A DNA stretch of 64,000 nt from positions 496,001 to 560,000 of the forward strand of contig OW568883.1 of the NCBI GenBank assembly GCA_938743325.2, read 5' to 3'. A model generated the notes under the pieces. The model was not told where the DNA came from. It saw nothing but the letters and a program-made list of their open reading frames with translations, and did no database searches. Source of the stretch: Pycnococcus provasolii. Taxonomy: Eukaryota; Chlorophyta; Pseudoscourfieldiophyceae; Pseudoscourfieldiales; Pycnococcaceae. Positions within the stretch are counted from its first letter, which is position 1; each line of letters starts with the position of its first letter. Below are positions 18,066-27,519 of this stretch, piece by piece. Made by a program: the position numbers and the translations under genes.

Positions 18066-18404
18066 TTATTCGATGCCGAAGTGTTTTTCAATGTAGTGTA
18101 TCAGCTTCGGCGGGTCGCATCCTATTTGCTCGTGGATTTTCTCGCCGTTCTGGTAGAAGAGAAAGATGGGCTTTTCCGAGTGCTCCTTGTAGTCGGCGAG
18201 CGCGTTGATTTTGTCAATGGGCGCGGTGTAGAACTTGAGCGGCTTCTCCGAAAGGTCGAAGAAAACCTTCTTGAACGTGTTTTGGATCGCCTTGCACGGC
18301 CCGCACCACTCCGGGTGAGCGTCAATCACCTGCAGGTAGTCCTCCGTCTCCTCCACCTCCACCTTCCAAGCGCTATTGTTCTTGATGGCAATCTGCGAGT
18401 TCAT
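18066..18404 (-). CDS. Axonemal-type thioredoxin (NME8/NME9, outer-dynein-arm LC-like)
   Basis: This 112-aa single-domain thioredoxin has the redox motif WCGPC at residues 33-37, in the context AHPEWCGPCKAIQNTFKKVF. The later segment KPIFLFYQNGEKIHEQIGCD resembles the thioredoxin domains of TXNDC3/NME8-NME9 and of algal flagellar outer-arm dynein light chains more than cytosolic Trx h or plastid Trx. Expected role: redox-sensitive light chain in the axoneme. Length fits one domain. There is no transit peptide. It is divergent from the CCD gene, far upstream (about 1.5 kb), with a CCCTAA block in between. Confidence 0.75.
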   Translation of the reverse strand: MNSQIAIKNNSAWKVEVEETEDYLQVIDAHPEWCGPCKAIQNTFKKVFFDLSEKPLKFYTAPIDKINALADYKEHSEKPIFLFYQNGEKIHEQIGCDPPKLIHYIEKHFGIE

Positions 18405-18833
18405 TCATTCATTCACAGTTGTGTTTTTTTTTGTGTGTGTTTGTATTTTGGTTGCGTGTTAGTTCGTTCATGGCAGTGAGATTGCAGGCCAACGGTTGGC
18501 TCACACGACCCACACAACCCACACGACCCACGACCGAAAGAAAGGCGCCTGACACCCACAACTTTGTTTTTCTTTTCGAAAAGGATGGTTCCAAAATCCT
18601 CTCAAAAAAAACAATTGTCGTCAAGTGCTCCTCCTCTCAAAGCCGTAATAACTGGCACCAGTCACTACCACTATGGAATCTGACGCGCGCCGTGCCAGTA
18701 ACAGCCAGCCGTCGCACAAACCGGCCTGAACACTGCACTCGCTGCAAGGGTCTCTGTGCAAACTGCTCAAGAAACACTGAGTGAGTTTGTTCTTCTCAGC
18801 GAAGACTTCTGGACGACGACGCACTTACACAAC

Positions 18834-18835
<2 letters not shown>

Positions 18836-18873
<38 letters not shown>
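18836..18873. repeat. (CA)n microsatellite
   Basis: A near-perfect CA dinucleotide run of about 38 bp lies upstream of the thioredoxin gene. Confidence 0.95.
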
Positions 18874-18875
<2 letters not shown>

Positions 18876-18946
18876 AACTGAAACATAAGAAATACAAACA
18901 CGCCTTTCTTAAGGCCTATTTTTTAAACAAAAACAACAGGCACCAT

Positions 18947-19018
18947 AACAACAAAGCAGCACCTTAACAAGCACCTTAACAACAAAGCAGCACCTTAACA
19001 AGCACCTTAACAACAAAG
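18947..19018. repeat. 31-bp tandem repeat, two copies plus a partial third
   Basis: The unit begins AACAACAAAGCAGCACC and ends TTAACAAGCACCTT. Copies lie at 18947-18977 and 18978-19008, and a third copy is cut after about 10 bases. It is in the noncoding 18405-19883 gap, which shows no convincing gene. Confidence 0.85.
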
Positions 19019-19490
19019 GCCGCAAAGCAAAGGCCGCCTGTGAAACCATACGTACCTGGAAGGACATGGCAAGAAAACACAGCGCCGACTCTCGAGAACA
19101 CAACACGGCTGAGGGAATGAAAGAAACGCGGAGAGGAGAACGCCTTGGAGAAGAACGCCGGGAAAGGGGAAGGGCTCAATGAGGCAAATGTCCTTCAAGC
19201 CTTAAGGTACCTACCTGTGTGTTCTACCCTACATACGATAGTTCGGGGTTCTGTCGGGGGATTGGCTTAATGTGCGTGGTGTTAACGGTGACGTGAGCCT
19301 CACTCAGTTGGGTCCATCTACCTTTATTCCATCGACATTGGGAGTGTCCTGACGGTGTGTCTCAACGGTAGGTAGCACAGGTCCATCCACCTGCATCGTC
19401 ATGGATCCAAACGGTGGGGAAAGGTTGTTTCGGTGACATCGTTCGCTCGCACATCGGTGCTTCTGGACTTTCTGGGCGGTGCCGTCTCGT

Positions 19491-19510
19491 AACCCTAACC
19501 CTAACCCTAG
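19491..19510. repeat. Short CCCTAA block in a divergent intergenic region
   Basis: Three telomere-type units end in CCCTAG, 374 bp before the CCD start. A duplicated CCTGAGGCTCCCCTTC word follows at about 19521-19557. Confidence 0.85.
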
Positions 19511-19674
19511 CCTTCAACCAGCCTGAGGCTCCCCTTCCCAGCCTGAGGCTCCCCTTCTTCGGGACCCAATCGAAGCAACCCTCTACTCGGGATCCCATGC
19601 CACTAATAACGAGGCGGTCGAACGTCATTCTGGTCGAACGTGCGGGAGCCTAAAGGGAGAGCCTTGCCGCTTGC

Positions 19675-19699
19675 GAGGGTCCGACTTTATCGGACCCTC
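19675..19699. other. Perfect 10-bp hairpin with 5-base loop
   Basis: The arms GAGGGTCCGA and TCGGACCCTC flank a CTTTA loop, about 185 bp before the CCD start. It could be an RNA structure in the 5' leader or a chance or mobile-element relic. Confidence 0.6.
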
Positions 19700-19883
19700 C
19701 ACCTGAGGGGTAAAGAATGCAGTTCAGTTGGGGTTTGGCGATTGCTTTTGGCGATTACCGATGGTATGATTTTTGTTGCGCATCTGTTGGTAATAATGTG
19801 GGCAGACAAAAACGGCAAAGTAAATTTAACGACAGCGGACGCCGAGAGCCACGAGCCGAGCCGTTAACGGGCACGCGGGCGGA

Positions 19884-21494
19884 ATGGAGGCCAACGCACG
19901 AGCCAGGCCGCGGCGTTTCGGCGGCATTGCGCCCGCGGAGGTGCAGCGCAGGCGAGCGAGGAGGAGCGGCGCTACGGGAGGAGTGCCGGCGGCGGATGCG
20001 GCGGAGGGCTCCGTGTACGGCACGGAGGTGAGGAGCAGGCGATCAGTGGAGGATTTGTACGGCGGCGCAGCTCGCGGGTTCGAGGCTGTGACGGACGAGC
20101 GCACGGGCGAGCCGTGCGTGCTGCTGCGGGGCGGGCTGCCGCTTGGATTCCCGCAATCGGGCGCCCTGCTGCGGAACGGGCCCAACCCGCGCTGGGCGCC
20201 GGCGCCGGACGGGACGCATCCGTTCGAGGGCGACGGGATGGTGCACCGGGTGGAGTTCGGCGCTGGTGGTCGCGTCACGTACAGCAACCGCTTCGTGCGC
20301 ACCGACGCGCTGGTGGAGGAGGAGCGGCAGGGTGGCCCGATCTTCTCCGGCATTGGCTTCGTGCAGGGCTCTGCGCTGTGGAGGAACCTCGCGGGCAACC
20401 TGCTGCGCGGCGGCGCGGTGCAGAAGCCCGTCAGCAACACGAGCGTGCTGGAGCACGGCGGCAAGCTGCTTTCGCTTAACGAGGCCAACAAGCCCGTGGA
20501 GCTGTGCAGGACGACGCTCGAGTCGCTCGGCCAGCCGCCCTTCGCGAGCAGCCTGCTGAACGGCATGTGCGCGCACAGCAGGGTATGCGTGGAGACGGGG
20601 GAGCTGGTGCTTCACGGCTGCGTGTACGTCGGCCCGTCTGGCCCCGGCCTCGACTACGGCGTGGTCTCTCCCGGCGGCGAGTTCGTGCACCGCGCCTTCG
20701 TGCCGCTGCCGCGCGCCTCCGTGATGCACGACATGGCCGTGCTACGGCGCTGGACGGTGCTCATCGACTCGCCGCTATCGTTCAGCCTCGCGCGCCTCGC
20801 GTCGGGCAAGCGCTCCATCGAGTTTGAGCGCGGCGTCTGCACACGCTTCGGGCTGCTGCCGCGCTACGGAGGCGCGGACGACATACAGTGGGTGACGGAC
20901 GAGGGCGAGCCGTTCCACGTGTTCCACCTCGCGAACGCTTTTGAGGAGGGCGATGAGCTCGTCCTGCTCGGGTGTCGCTTGCCCGGAGCGGACCTGAACC
21001 CGGAGGGCGACGGGCAGCTGGCGGGTGGGACAGCGGACCTGGGCATCCTGCACGAGTGGCGGATCGACCTGCGCACGATGCAGCTCGCGTCGCAGCGCCA
21101 GCTCCAGGAGGTGGGCTCCGACCTGCCGCGGGTGCGTGACAGCCTGAGCGGGCGGCCGTGCAGGTTCTGCTACAGCGTGCGCTTCGCCGAGGAAGCATCC
21201 AAGGCGTCCAGCGGCCCGGTCTTCGACGCGCTGCTGAAGTACGATAGGCAGACCGGAGAGACAACCGCGTTCGATCCGGGTGAGGGCCGTTACAGCGGCG
21301 AGGCTGTCTTCGTGGCGCGGCCCGGCTCTGACGGCGGCGAGGACGACGGTTGGCTGCTCTCGTTCGTGTACGACGTCGCGACGGACTCGAGCGAGCTGGT
21401 GGTGATTGACGCGACGACGATGCGCGAGGACGCCTCCTTCGCCATGCCTCGTCGGGTGCCCTTCGGGTTCCACGGCACCTGGCTGGGAGAGTGA
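19884..21494 (+). CDS. Carotenoid cleavage dioxygenase (RPE65/CCD family)
   Basis: This 536-aa protein oxidatively cleaves carotenoids or related polyenes to apocarotenoids using Fe(II) held by four His. The four ligand contexts are in place: MCAHSRV (H231), VMHDMAV (H282), FHVFHLANAFEEGD (H348) and GFHGTW close to the C-terminus (H530). Other family signatures are LLRNGPNPRW and HPFEGDGMVH. Residues 1-45 are Arg/Ala-rich, without a convincing membrane segment, and could be a weak transit peptide. ATG 19884 is the first in frame. The subtype (CCD1/4/7/8 or bacterial-type apocarotenoid oxygenase) cannot be decided by eye. The frame is unusually GC-rich. It is convergent with the RING gene (291 bp). 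Confidence 0.92.
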   Translation: MEANARARPRRFGGIAPAEVQRRRARRSGATGGVPAADAAEGSVYGTEVRSRRSVEDLYGGAARGFEAVTDERTGEPCVLLRGGLPLGFPQSGALLRNGPNPRWAPAPDGTHPFEGDGMVHRVEFGAGGRVTYSNRFVRTDALVEEERQGGPIFSGIGFVQGSALWRNLAGNLLRGGAVQKPVSNTSVLEHGGKLLSLNEANKPVELCRTTLESLGQPPFASSLLNGMCAHSRVCVETGELVLHGCVYVGPSGPGLDYGVVSPGGEFVHRAFVPLPRASVMHDMAVLRRWTVLIDSPLSFSLARLASGKRSIEFERGVCTRFGLLPRYGGADDIQWVTDEGEPFHVFHLANAFEEGDELVLLGCRLPGADLNPEGDGQLAGGTADLGILHEWRIDLRTMQLASQRQLQEVGSDLPRVRDSLSGRPCRFCYSVRFAEEASKASSGPVFDALLKYDRQTGETTAFDPGEGRYSGEAVFVARPGSDGGEDDGWLLSFVYDVATDSSELVVIDATTMREDASFAMPRRVPFGFHGTWLGE

Positions 21495-21785
21495 GATCCC
21501 TCATTCAGTAATGAAGTGTACTTTACTCTGTCCAGCAGCGGTCGTCCATTCACGCCATTCACTTTCACCATTCAGCCCATTCACCGGTGCCATGGTACTA
21601 GGGTGATAGGGAGTGCAGCGTTGGGCTTGCGCGGCCACTCAATATCCTGGGGTTGCTCGTTCAATAATCTAACGGAAGGGGCACCGCTGAATGGTGATTG
21701 GTGAATGGTGTGAATGAACGACCGTTGGACGAAGTAAATACACATTACAATACTGAATGAGCGAACATATAGTACCAGTTAGGTT

Positions 21786-23150
21786 TCACATAAGCTCGGC
21801 TCGACAAAGGGGACACCGCAGGTGGTTGTTTGATGCGCGCATGACGGAAGCACATCGAGCACATACGCAATGATTGCATGGCTGGAGTTGGCACCACGTA
21901 GATCTCATCTCGAAACAAATTGGGCAGCTTGCACTTTCCCCAGAGAGTGTCAACGCGTCATCACTCGGAAGCACGCCGAGAGCACAAATCGCACGCTCCA
22001 CCGCTTTTGTCTCAAGCAATTCTTCATCCGTTGGGGTATCGACTTTTGACAGAGTCGTTTGCCTTGACATGAGTACGTCGGCCACGCCGTCACACCATAA
22101 CAGAGCGACCGGAGATGCCCTCGGCGATTCGTCGCGTGCGACAGCCTCAGCCACAGCTGCACCGAGAATTCGTCGCCAAGGGGACGTCCCAGTGAGGAGT
22201 GGAAGCAACGGCTTTGTTGTCAACCATATGAGATTAGATAGTGGAACGGTTCGTGGTGGTGGTGGATGCTGTTCTTCGGAGCGCTTCTCTTCTTCATCGC
22301 AGAAGCAGGAGTCTCGAACAAGCGCCAGGATTGCCGTGGCCGCGGCAGCTTCATCGAATTCGTTGCATTTGTCGTCCTCTGACAATGCGATCGCCGATGC
22401 CACCGCAAGACTAGCTGTGGTTTGAGTTGTTCGCATTGGTCTTCGTGTGACAACTCGCGTCAAATATGGTATTGCGTTGGCACACGCCGTGATTGACGTC
22501 GCCGCGCCGTGTGCTGCGAGGTGCCACAGTGTGCCAGACGCGGCGTGAATGTGCTCATCCATTTGTTCTTCGTCGTGGTTAGATTCGGCACGCTCGAGCG
22601 CTTGAACGAGAAGTGCTACGACGTGTGGCACAGCCGTCTGCGCCGCACGCGCTCCTGCTGGATTGGTATATGCGAGTGAACCGATAGCCATGCAAGCCAC
22701 GACGCGCCTCTCGCTTGCGTGATTGACTTCGCCTGCAAGTGCGACTTCGTCGCACAGGTACTTTACGGCGTCTTCGTATTTGCTTGCCATGCGTTCTTTA
22801 TTGTGCGCGTGTCCGATGATTAGCTGCCACAGCACTTCCGACCCGAGAATGCAGAGATATCCGTCGCGTTCGTTAGACGTACGCACTTCTGCGAGCGCGG
22901 GTATGAGCTCATCGATTGCGCCGTCGAAGTGCGTTGACCTTAAGCTGTAGTCGCTATCCATGGCTCGTAGTCTCAGCGTCCACCGAAGGATGGCTGCTGC
23001 ATCCTTCGACATGGTCACTCTCCCTCCTGAAGGATTGCGTTCCTGCCGTTCTTGGGACTCAATGGGGTCCCAAGAAGAGAGAGATTGATGTTCGCCGTCA
23101 ACACCATACTCGCCATTTACATCAGCATGATGATGAGTAGTGTCAGCCAT
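21786..23150 (-). CDS. ARM-like repeat RING-finger E3 ubiquitin ligase
   Basis: In this 454-aa protein residues 45-390 are helical with ARM/HEAT character (conserved-looking ACMAIGSLAYTNPAGARAAQ and GTLWHLAAHGAATSITACAN). The last ~46 residues are a C3HC4 RING finger: CPIC at 409, then PCNHCVCARC and CPLC. RING domains recruit E2 enzymes, and the ARM-like part would hold the substrate. A C-terminal RING is the reverse of the usual plant U-box-ARM order. TGTAA lies downstream of the stop. It is divergent from the small coiled-coil gene across a TTAGGG tract. Confidence 0.85.
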   Translation of the reverse strand: MADTTHHHADVNGEYGVDGEHQSLSSWDPIESQERQERNPSGGRVTMSKDAAAILRWTLRLRAMDSDYSLRSTHFDGAIDELIPALAEVRTSNERDGYLCILGSEVLWQLIIGHAHNKERMASKYEDAVKYLCDEVALAGEVNHASERRVVACMAIGSLAYTNPAGARAAQTAVPHVVALLVQALERAESNHDEEQMDEHIHAASGTLWHLAAHGAATSITACANAIPYLTRVVTRRPMRTTQTTASLAVASAIALSEDDKCNEFDEAAAATAILALVRDSCFCDEEEKRSEEQHPPPPRTVPLSNLIWLTTKPLLPLLTGTSPWRRILGAAVAEAVARDESPRASPVALLWCDGVADVLMSRQTTLSKVDTPTDEELLETKAVERAICALGVLPSDDALTLSGESASCPICFEMRSTWCQLQPCNHCVCARCASVMRASNNHLRCPLCRAELM

Positions 23151-23220
23151 GACGATGACGATGTGGAAAAGGAAATTCCGATATCCGATATCCGATTCCG
23201 ATTCCGATTCGGGGCCCCGT

Positions 23221-23308
23221 TCAGGTTCAGGTTAGAAGTTAGGGTTAGGGTTACGACGAGGGTTAAAGTTAGGGGTTTCAGATTCGGGTTATAGCCTTAT
23301 AGGGTTTT
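23221..23308 (+). repeat. Degenerate TTAGGG tract in a divergent promoter
   Basis: GTTAGGGTTAGGGTTACG and related units lie between starts at 23150 (minus) and 23411 (plus). A GATATCCGATATCC run lies just left of it. Confidence 0.85.
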
Positions 23309-23410
23309 CAGCGGCTTGGGGTTTCCCCCCTGGGGTGTTTTCCCTCCCTCCGCCATTCATCTCCGGAGCTCCGTCCACCCACTTGTCCCTCGCAGACCCA
23401 AGCAAGCAGA

Positions 23411-23989
23411 ATGGCGACTCCGACAAGTGTGCTGCTCCCGTCCTGGCGGCGGCTCACCTTGCTTTCTCGTTGTCAACGCACTTCGCAGGTGCCGTTCGCG
23501 TTCGCGTTTGCGTCTCCGTTCTCTTCGTCGACGTCGGAGAGCTCTCCTCCGCCCTCGGAGCCTACGTCAGAGAAGCCCACCGTCAACGAGGAATGGGGCT
23601 TGCCGTCGACAAACAAACAACGCGCCAGGAGAGATTCAGAGAGATGTTCCAAGTTTACAAGAAGTTTTGCGTCGTCAGCAGCTTCAGCATCAGCTTCAGC
23701 AGCCAGCGAAACTGCACCTACCATGGACGACATCAACGACCTGTTTGTCGAAGCGCGCGACCTGCTCGAAGATGCGAGAGACTCCATGGAGACGGTCTAC
23801 TTCAACGAGGAGTTTCACGACGCAAAACAGGCGGTACAAGAAACTCTACAAGCGTGGGAAGAACACCTGTCGTCCATCCAAGACCAAGACAAAAAAGACG
23901 CGCTCATGAGAAGCAACGGCATGAAGATGGAGCAACTGCGCGCGGAACTCGCCACTCTCGAGGATATGCTTCTCGAGGACGACCACTGA
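23411..23989 (+). CDS. Small organelle-targeted helical protein, unknown
   Basis: This 192-aa protein has residues 1-100 Ser/Ala/Arg-rich with few acids (MATPTSVLLPSWRRLTLLSR), as in a mitochondrial or plastid presequence. Residues 105-190 are a strongly acidic helical domain (MDDINDLFVEARDLLEDARD, TVYFNEEFHDAKQAVQETLQ, GMKMEQLRAELATLEDML). The domain resembles a small conserved eukaryotic/plant family of unknown role, but it cannot be named with confidence. The ATG at 23411 follows directly after the likely leader. It is convergent with SWI3 (57 bp). Confidence 0.7.
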   Translation: MATPTSVLLPSWRRLTLLSRCQRTSQVPFAFAFASPFSSSTSESSPPPSEPTSEKPTVNEEWGLPSTNKQRARRDSERCSKFTRSFASSAASASASAASETAPTMDDINDLFVEARDLLEDARDSMETVYFNEEFHDAKQAVQETLQAWEEHLSSIQDQDKKDALMRSNGMKMEQLRAELATLEDMLLEDDH

Positions 23990-24046
23990 ACTAACCTTAC
24001 GCTGTTGTAAAAGATGAAAGTTTATTTTCTTCAAATGAAATTGTCT

Positions 24047-26878
24047 TTACTTGGATGTGGTGGTAGGTGCGGCGCCGGCGTCGACAGCCATATCCGCCGC
24101 CCCAGCCTGCTCCGCCGCCTCGACAGCAGGCGCCGCCTCGTCCGCAGGCGCCGCCTCGTCCGCAGGCACCGCCTCGTCCGCAGGCGCCGCCTCGTCAGCA
24201 GGCGCCACCTCGTCCGCAGGCGCCGCATCTGCAGCAGCAGCATCGTCACCGGCAAGTGCCGCCTCCGCCTCCGCCTTGGCCTTGGCCTGCGCTTCCGCTT
24301 CCGCTTCCGCTTCCGCCTTCGCCTTCGCCTCCGCCTCCGCCTCCGCCTTCGCCTTCGCCTTCGCATCCACCTCCGCCTGTCGCTTCTTCTGCGCGAGAAT
24401 GCTCGCACGAAGGCTGACACGCTCCTTGTACAGCGTAAGCCGCTGCTGCTCAAACGTCTCTCGCTCCTGCGCAAGCGTCTTCTCGAGCTCCTCGAAAGCT
24501 TTCAGCTTGTTCTCCACCTTGCGCCACTGCGCCTCAATCGCCAACACGACGTGGCGCTGCACCTCCCGCTCCTCGGCATCTGCGAGCAACTTCGCCTTGA
24601 CGGCTGATGCCGCGAGGGCCGCGGCTGCGGCAACCTTCACCTGCGCGCTCGACGGTGCTTCGGCGCCTGATGATGCCGCCGCGCCGTCCACCTCCATGCC
24701 GTCTCCGCCGACGCCGCCGTCAGCTTTTGCTGCAAGCTCGTCCGCGCCGGGCTCGCCAGCCTCGACGAGCGCCGTTAGCGCACCCTGCGCCGCCGCTGCA
24801 GCCACGCGAGGGCCGACGGTCGCAGCTAGGAAAGCCACCTGCGCCATCACAGGGTTGGACGCGTCAGCGAATGGGATCGGATGGCGCTCAATGATAGAGC
24901 CGTCCTCTGCCACTTCAGTCGCTTCGCACGGGTCACTGCCAAGCTCCATCTCGTCGAGCATCGCATCCTCGATCGGCATGCGAAGGAAGTGCAGCAGACA
25001 CTCGTGCTGGCTTCGCGTGCCGACGTGCTCCGCAACCTTCAGCCACGATTCGCCGTGCATCTCAAGTCCCTCGAGCAGAAGCAACGTCTCCTGTTCCGTC
25101 CACGGCGGAGGAGGTGCGGTCGCCGCCGTGCCGTCATCCGTAGCCATGCCCGCCTCGGCATCGGCAGCTGCTGCCGCGGCGGCACTCGCCTGCGATGCAG
25201 GAGAGACACGCACAAAGTCGTGGCTGGACGTCCCGTCGGGCAATGCACCCTTGGAATAGCATGATTCGCACAGGTCGTAGTTGGCCAGAGTGATTGCGTG
25301 CCATCGGCTCAGGGAAGCGTCTGCACCGCACATGTCGCAGAAAAACTCTGCACCTCGCGACGCCATCGCCGCGGCGATTTGCGCCGCCGGTGCGTCCGCC
25401 GGCCGCGTGATGAGGTCTGCGTACCCTCGCGCCGGGATGCTGATTCCACCCGTACCCGCGCGCCCAGCGCCGATAGGCTCTCCCGGTCGAACGGGTGCGA
25501 ACGTGTACAGCGACGACGTCGGCGCCGCGATCACGGAGAGCGCATTCGGCGGGCCGTCCGCGACTAGCGTTCGACTTGCCGTTGCGGACAAGCTGCCGGC
25601 AGCGCCACTCGCGGGAACGTAGTTGATGAGACCCCAGCTTTCCAGGAACAGAAAGACGCGGTGAATTGCGTTCACGTCTCCCGCCATCGTTCGTCGAACG
25701 TCCGTGAATGTCATGCGTCGTCGCGGGTTCTCCCGGAACGCGTCCATGATGTGGTCGCGGTACTCCTTGTATAGCGCCGCGTTCTTGTTGGGATGCTGGC
25801 CATCGAAAAAGTCGGGAAGCGCGCGTTTTTCGACTTCGTGTACAGCCTGCCAGCGAAACCAGCTGGCATGTCCAGGGATTCGGTACAGCTCAACAGGGGG
25901 CGGCGCCTCTTCCTCCTCCTCTCCCTCCTCCTCTTCCTCTTCCTCCTCCCCCTCCTTGACCTCGGCATCGCCGCCTTCGTTGCCATTTTCCTGCGCGTTC
26001 TGCTTCAGTTCGGCGTCGGCTGGCGGAAGATTGGCCGTTTTTGCCTTCTCTTCGCCTGCAGGGTCGACGTTGGCATCTGTCGCAGCGTGCGCGGTGGTGT
26101 CGCCAACACGCGCCCGCTTCGCCGCGGGTGCTTCCGTCGTCTCCTTCGCTTCGTATTCGTGCTCGTTGCACCACTCTCTGAACTTGATGCTGTCCTCGAG
26201 CCATGCCAACGACACGCGCACTGGCGCCTGGGCGGCGACGGACGGCCACGGCTCGGTGACGTGGTCTCCGGGCAAGTCTGAGATTGGCACGTCACGGTCG
26301 TAGCTGTCGGGGTGTCGTGCGAGGTGAACTCGTGCAATTTTCGTGTTTCTGTTGACGGCGAGAACGTGCATAGTTCCCGTCGGCTTGGCTGGTGCTGCTG
26401 CGTTTGCTACGACGGTGTGCGTGGCTGCTGCCGCCGACGACGCGACGGATCCTCCCATTTTTCTGATGGACGCCGTGAGCTTGGCAGCACCTTCGGTGTC
26501 TGCGGGAAGCACGATGGACGGCGGCGTGACATATCCTTCGTCGATCAGGTTGTCTCTGCACTCGGCCAATATGGCGGCGGGGTCCGAGGGCTGCGCCGTG
26601 GCTGAGCCTGCGTTGTGTTTGAGAAAGGTTTTGATCATGCTGTGCAGAGGCCCGTCGACGCGCATGTCGTAGAAGCACGCCGCGGGTAGTTTCGCAAACT
26701 CTCTTTGCACTTGATCGTCTTCTTGGTTGTGTTTCCCATACTTGGTCGTTGCGTTGAGTGTCCACAGTTGGTTGACAGCGCTTTTGACGTCCGCGGCGGC
26801 TTGCTGCAGGGCGTCGGCAATTGGAGAGACTTGTGCGTCGTCCTGTTGAAACATCCGTATTATTGTGTGGGCGTGCAT
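24047..26878 (-). CDS. SWI3: SWI3/SMARCC-type SWI/SNF chromatin remodeller subunit
   Basis: This 943-aa nuclear protein has domains in the SWI3/SMARCC order. An N-terminal region covers about 1-250. A Glu-rich linker precedes a SWIRM domain at about 333-422 (ELYRIPGHASWFRWQAVHEV, MTFTDVRRTMAGDVNAIHRV). A ZZ-like zinc finger follows at 513-557 (EFFCDMCGADASLSRWHAIT, then YDLCESCY), then a SANT domain at 592-640 (WTEQETLLLLEGLEMHGESW). The C-terminal coiled coil degrades into Ala/Glu/Lys and repeated APADEA units. SWI3 proteins scaffold the SWI/SNF core. The frame is open to 26953 only with a GTG; ATG 26878 (or 26854) is preferred. Antisense Ala/Ser frames over the tail are shadows. Confidence 0.92.
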   Translation of the reverse strand: MHAHTIIRMFQQDDAQVSPIADALQQAAADVKSAVNQLWTLNATTKYGKHNQEDDQVQREFAKLPAACFYDMRVDGPLHSMIKTFLKHNAGSATAQPSDPAAILAECRDNLIDEGYVTPPSIVLPADTEGAAKLTASIRKMGGSVASSAAAATHTVVANAAAPAKPTGTMHVLAVNRNTKIARVHLARHPDSYDRDVPISDLPGDHVTEPWPSVAAQAPVRVSLAWLEDSIKFREWCNEHEYEAKETTEAPAAKRARVGDTTAHAATDANVDPAGEEKAKTANLPPADAELKQNAQENGNEGGDAEVKEGEEEEEEEEGEEEEEAPPPVELYRIPGHASWFRWQAVHEVEKRALPDFFDGQHPNKNAALYKEYRDHIMDAFRENPRRRMTFTDVRRTMAGDVNAIHRVFLFLESWGLINYVPASGAAGSLSATASRTLVADGPPNALSVIAAPTSSLYTFAPVRPGEPIGAGRAGTGGISIPARGYADLITRPADAPAAQIAAAMASRGAEFFCDMCGADASLSRWHAITLANYDLCESCYSKGALPDGTSSHDFVRVSPASQASAAAAAAADAEAGMATDDGTAATAPPPPWTEQETLLLLEGLEMHGESWLKVAEHVGTRSQHECLLHFLRMPIEDAMLDEMELGSDPCEATEVAEDGSIIERHPIPFADASNPVMAQVAFLAATVGPRVAAAAAQGALTALVEAGEPGADELAAKADGGVGGDGMEVDGAAASSGAEAPSSAQVKVAAAAALAASAVKAKLLADAEEREVQRHVVLAIEAQWRKVENKLKAFEELEKTLAQERETFEQQRLTLYKERVSLRASILAQKKRQAEVDAKAKAKAEAEAEAKAKAEAEAEAEAQAKAKAEAEAALAGDDAAAADAAPADEVAPADEAAPADEAVPADEAAPADEAAPAVEAAEQAGAADMAVDAGAAPTTTSK

Positions 26879-27519
26879 AGTAGCAGGTATGGGTGAGGGA
26901 AGAACGTACGAACGAGCGAGTCTTTGAGTGAGTCTTTGATTTTTCAAGTACACGTGTTGTCGTTGTGATGGAACCTAAAAAAAAAACAAAAAAAAATCAC
27001 CACAAGCAAAAGAAAAACCTAGATTCATCAAGGGCACCACCCACCCACACCTGTGCCCACTGCTCACTGGTCAGATGAACCCCTGGGCCCACAACAAACA
27101 CGTACGGTCACAAGCGTTCCCTGAGATATGACATGAGACGACTCCATGACGGGGTGCCCGAGCGACAAAGCAGATACGAAAGCAAAACTGCAATTCTTCA
27201 CGGGTTCGCGCCAACCAGGTTGAAATGCGATGAAACCAGAGGGAGTGCCGAAGCAGGGGCGCCGGCGCGCCCGGGAGAAAAGGGGGCAACGAGCGGATCC
27301 CCAATTCCACGGAGGTTTAGAACCGGCTGTTAGGATGCACGGGTTCGATTTTACTATTTTAGGGTTCCGCCGGGGTAGGAATAGGTAGGGTTCAGTTAGG
27401 GTTCGGGGAGAGTGGGTAGGGTTAGGGTTACGGTTACGGTTAGGTAGGGCTCTGGTTTGGTTTCTTTCGTTAAGGGTTGTCACACATATTGTTCTATGTT
27501 TTCTTCGTATACGTTACCT
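26879..27519. other. Intergenic region upstream of SWI3 with TTAGGG-like tract
   Basis: No gene was seen. At about 27357-27450 there are degenerate TTAGGG-type units (AGGGTTAGGGTTACGGTTACGG and neighbours), about 480-570 bp upstream of the SWI3 ATG. An A-rich stretch lies at 26976-27020. Confidence 0.7.

Noticed and set aside
24051-25259. 402-codon plus-strand Ala/Ser-rich frame
   Set aside because: It mirrors the Ala/Glu coiled coil and acidic tail of SWI3 on the other strand.
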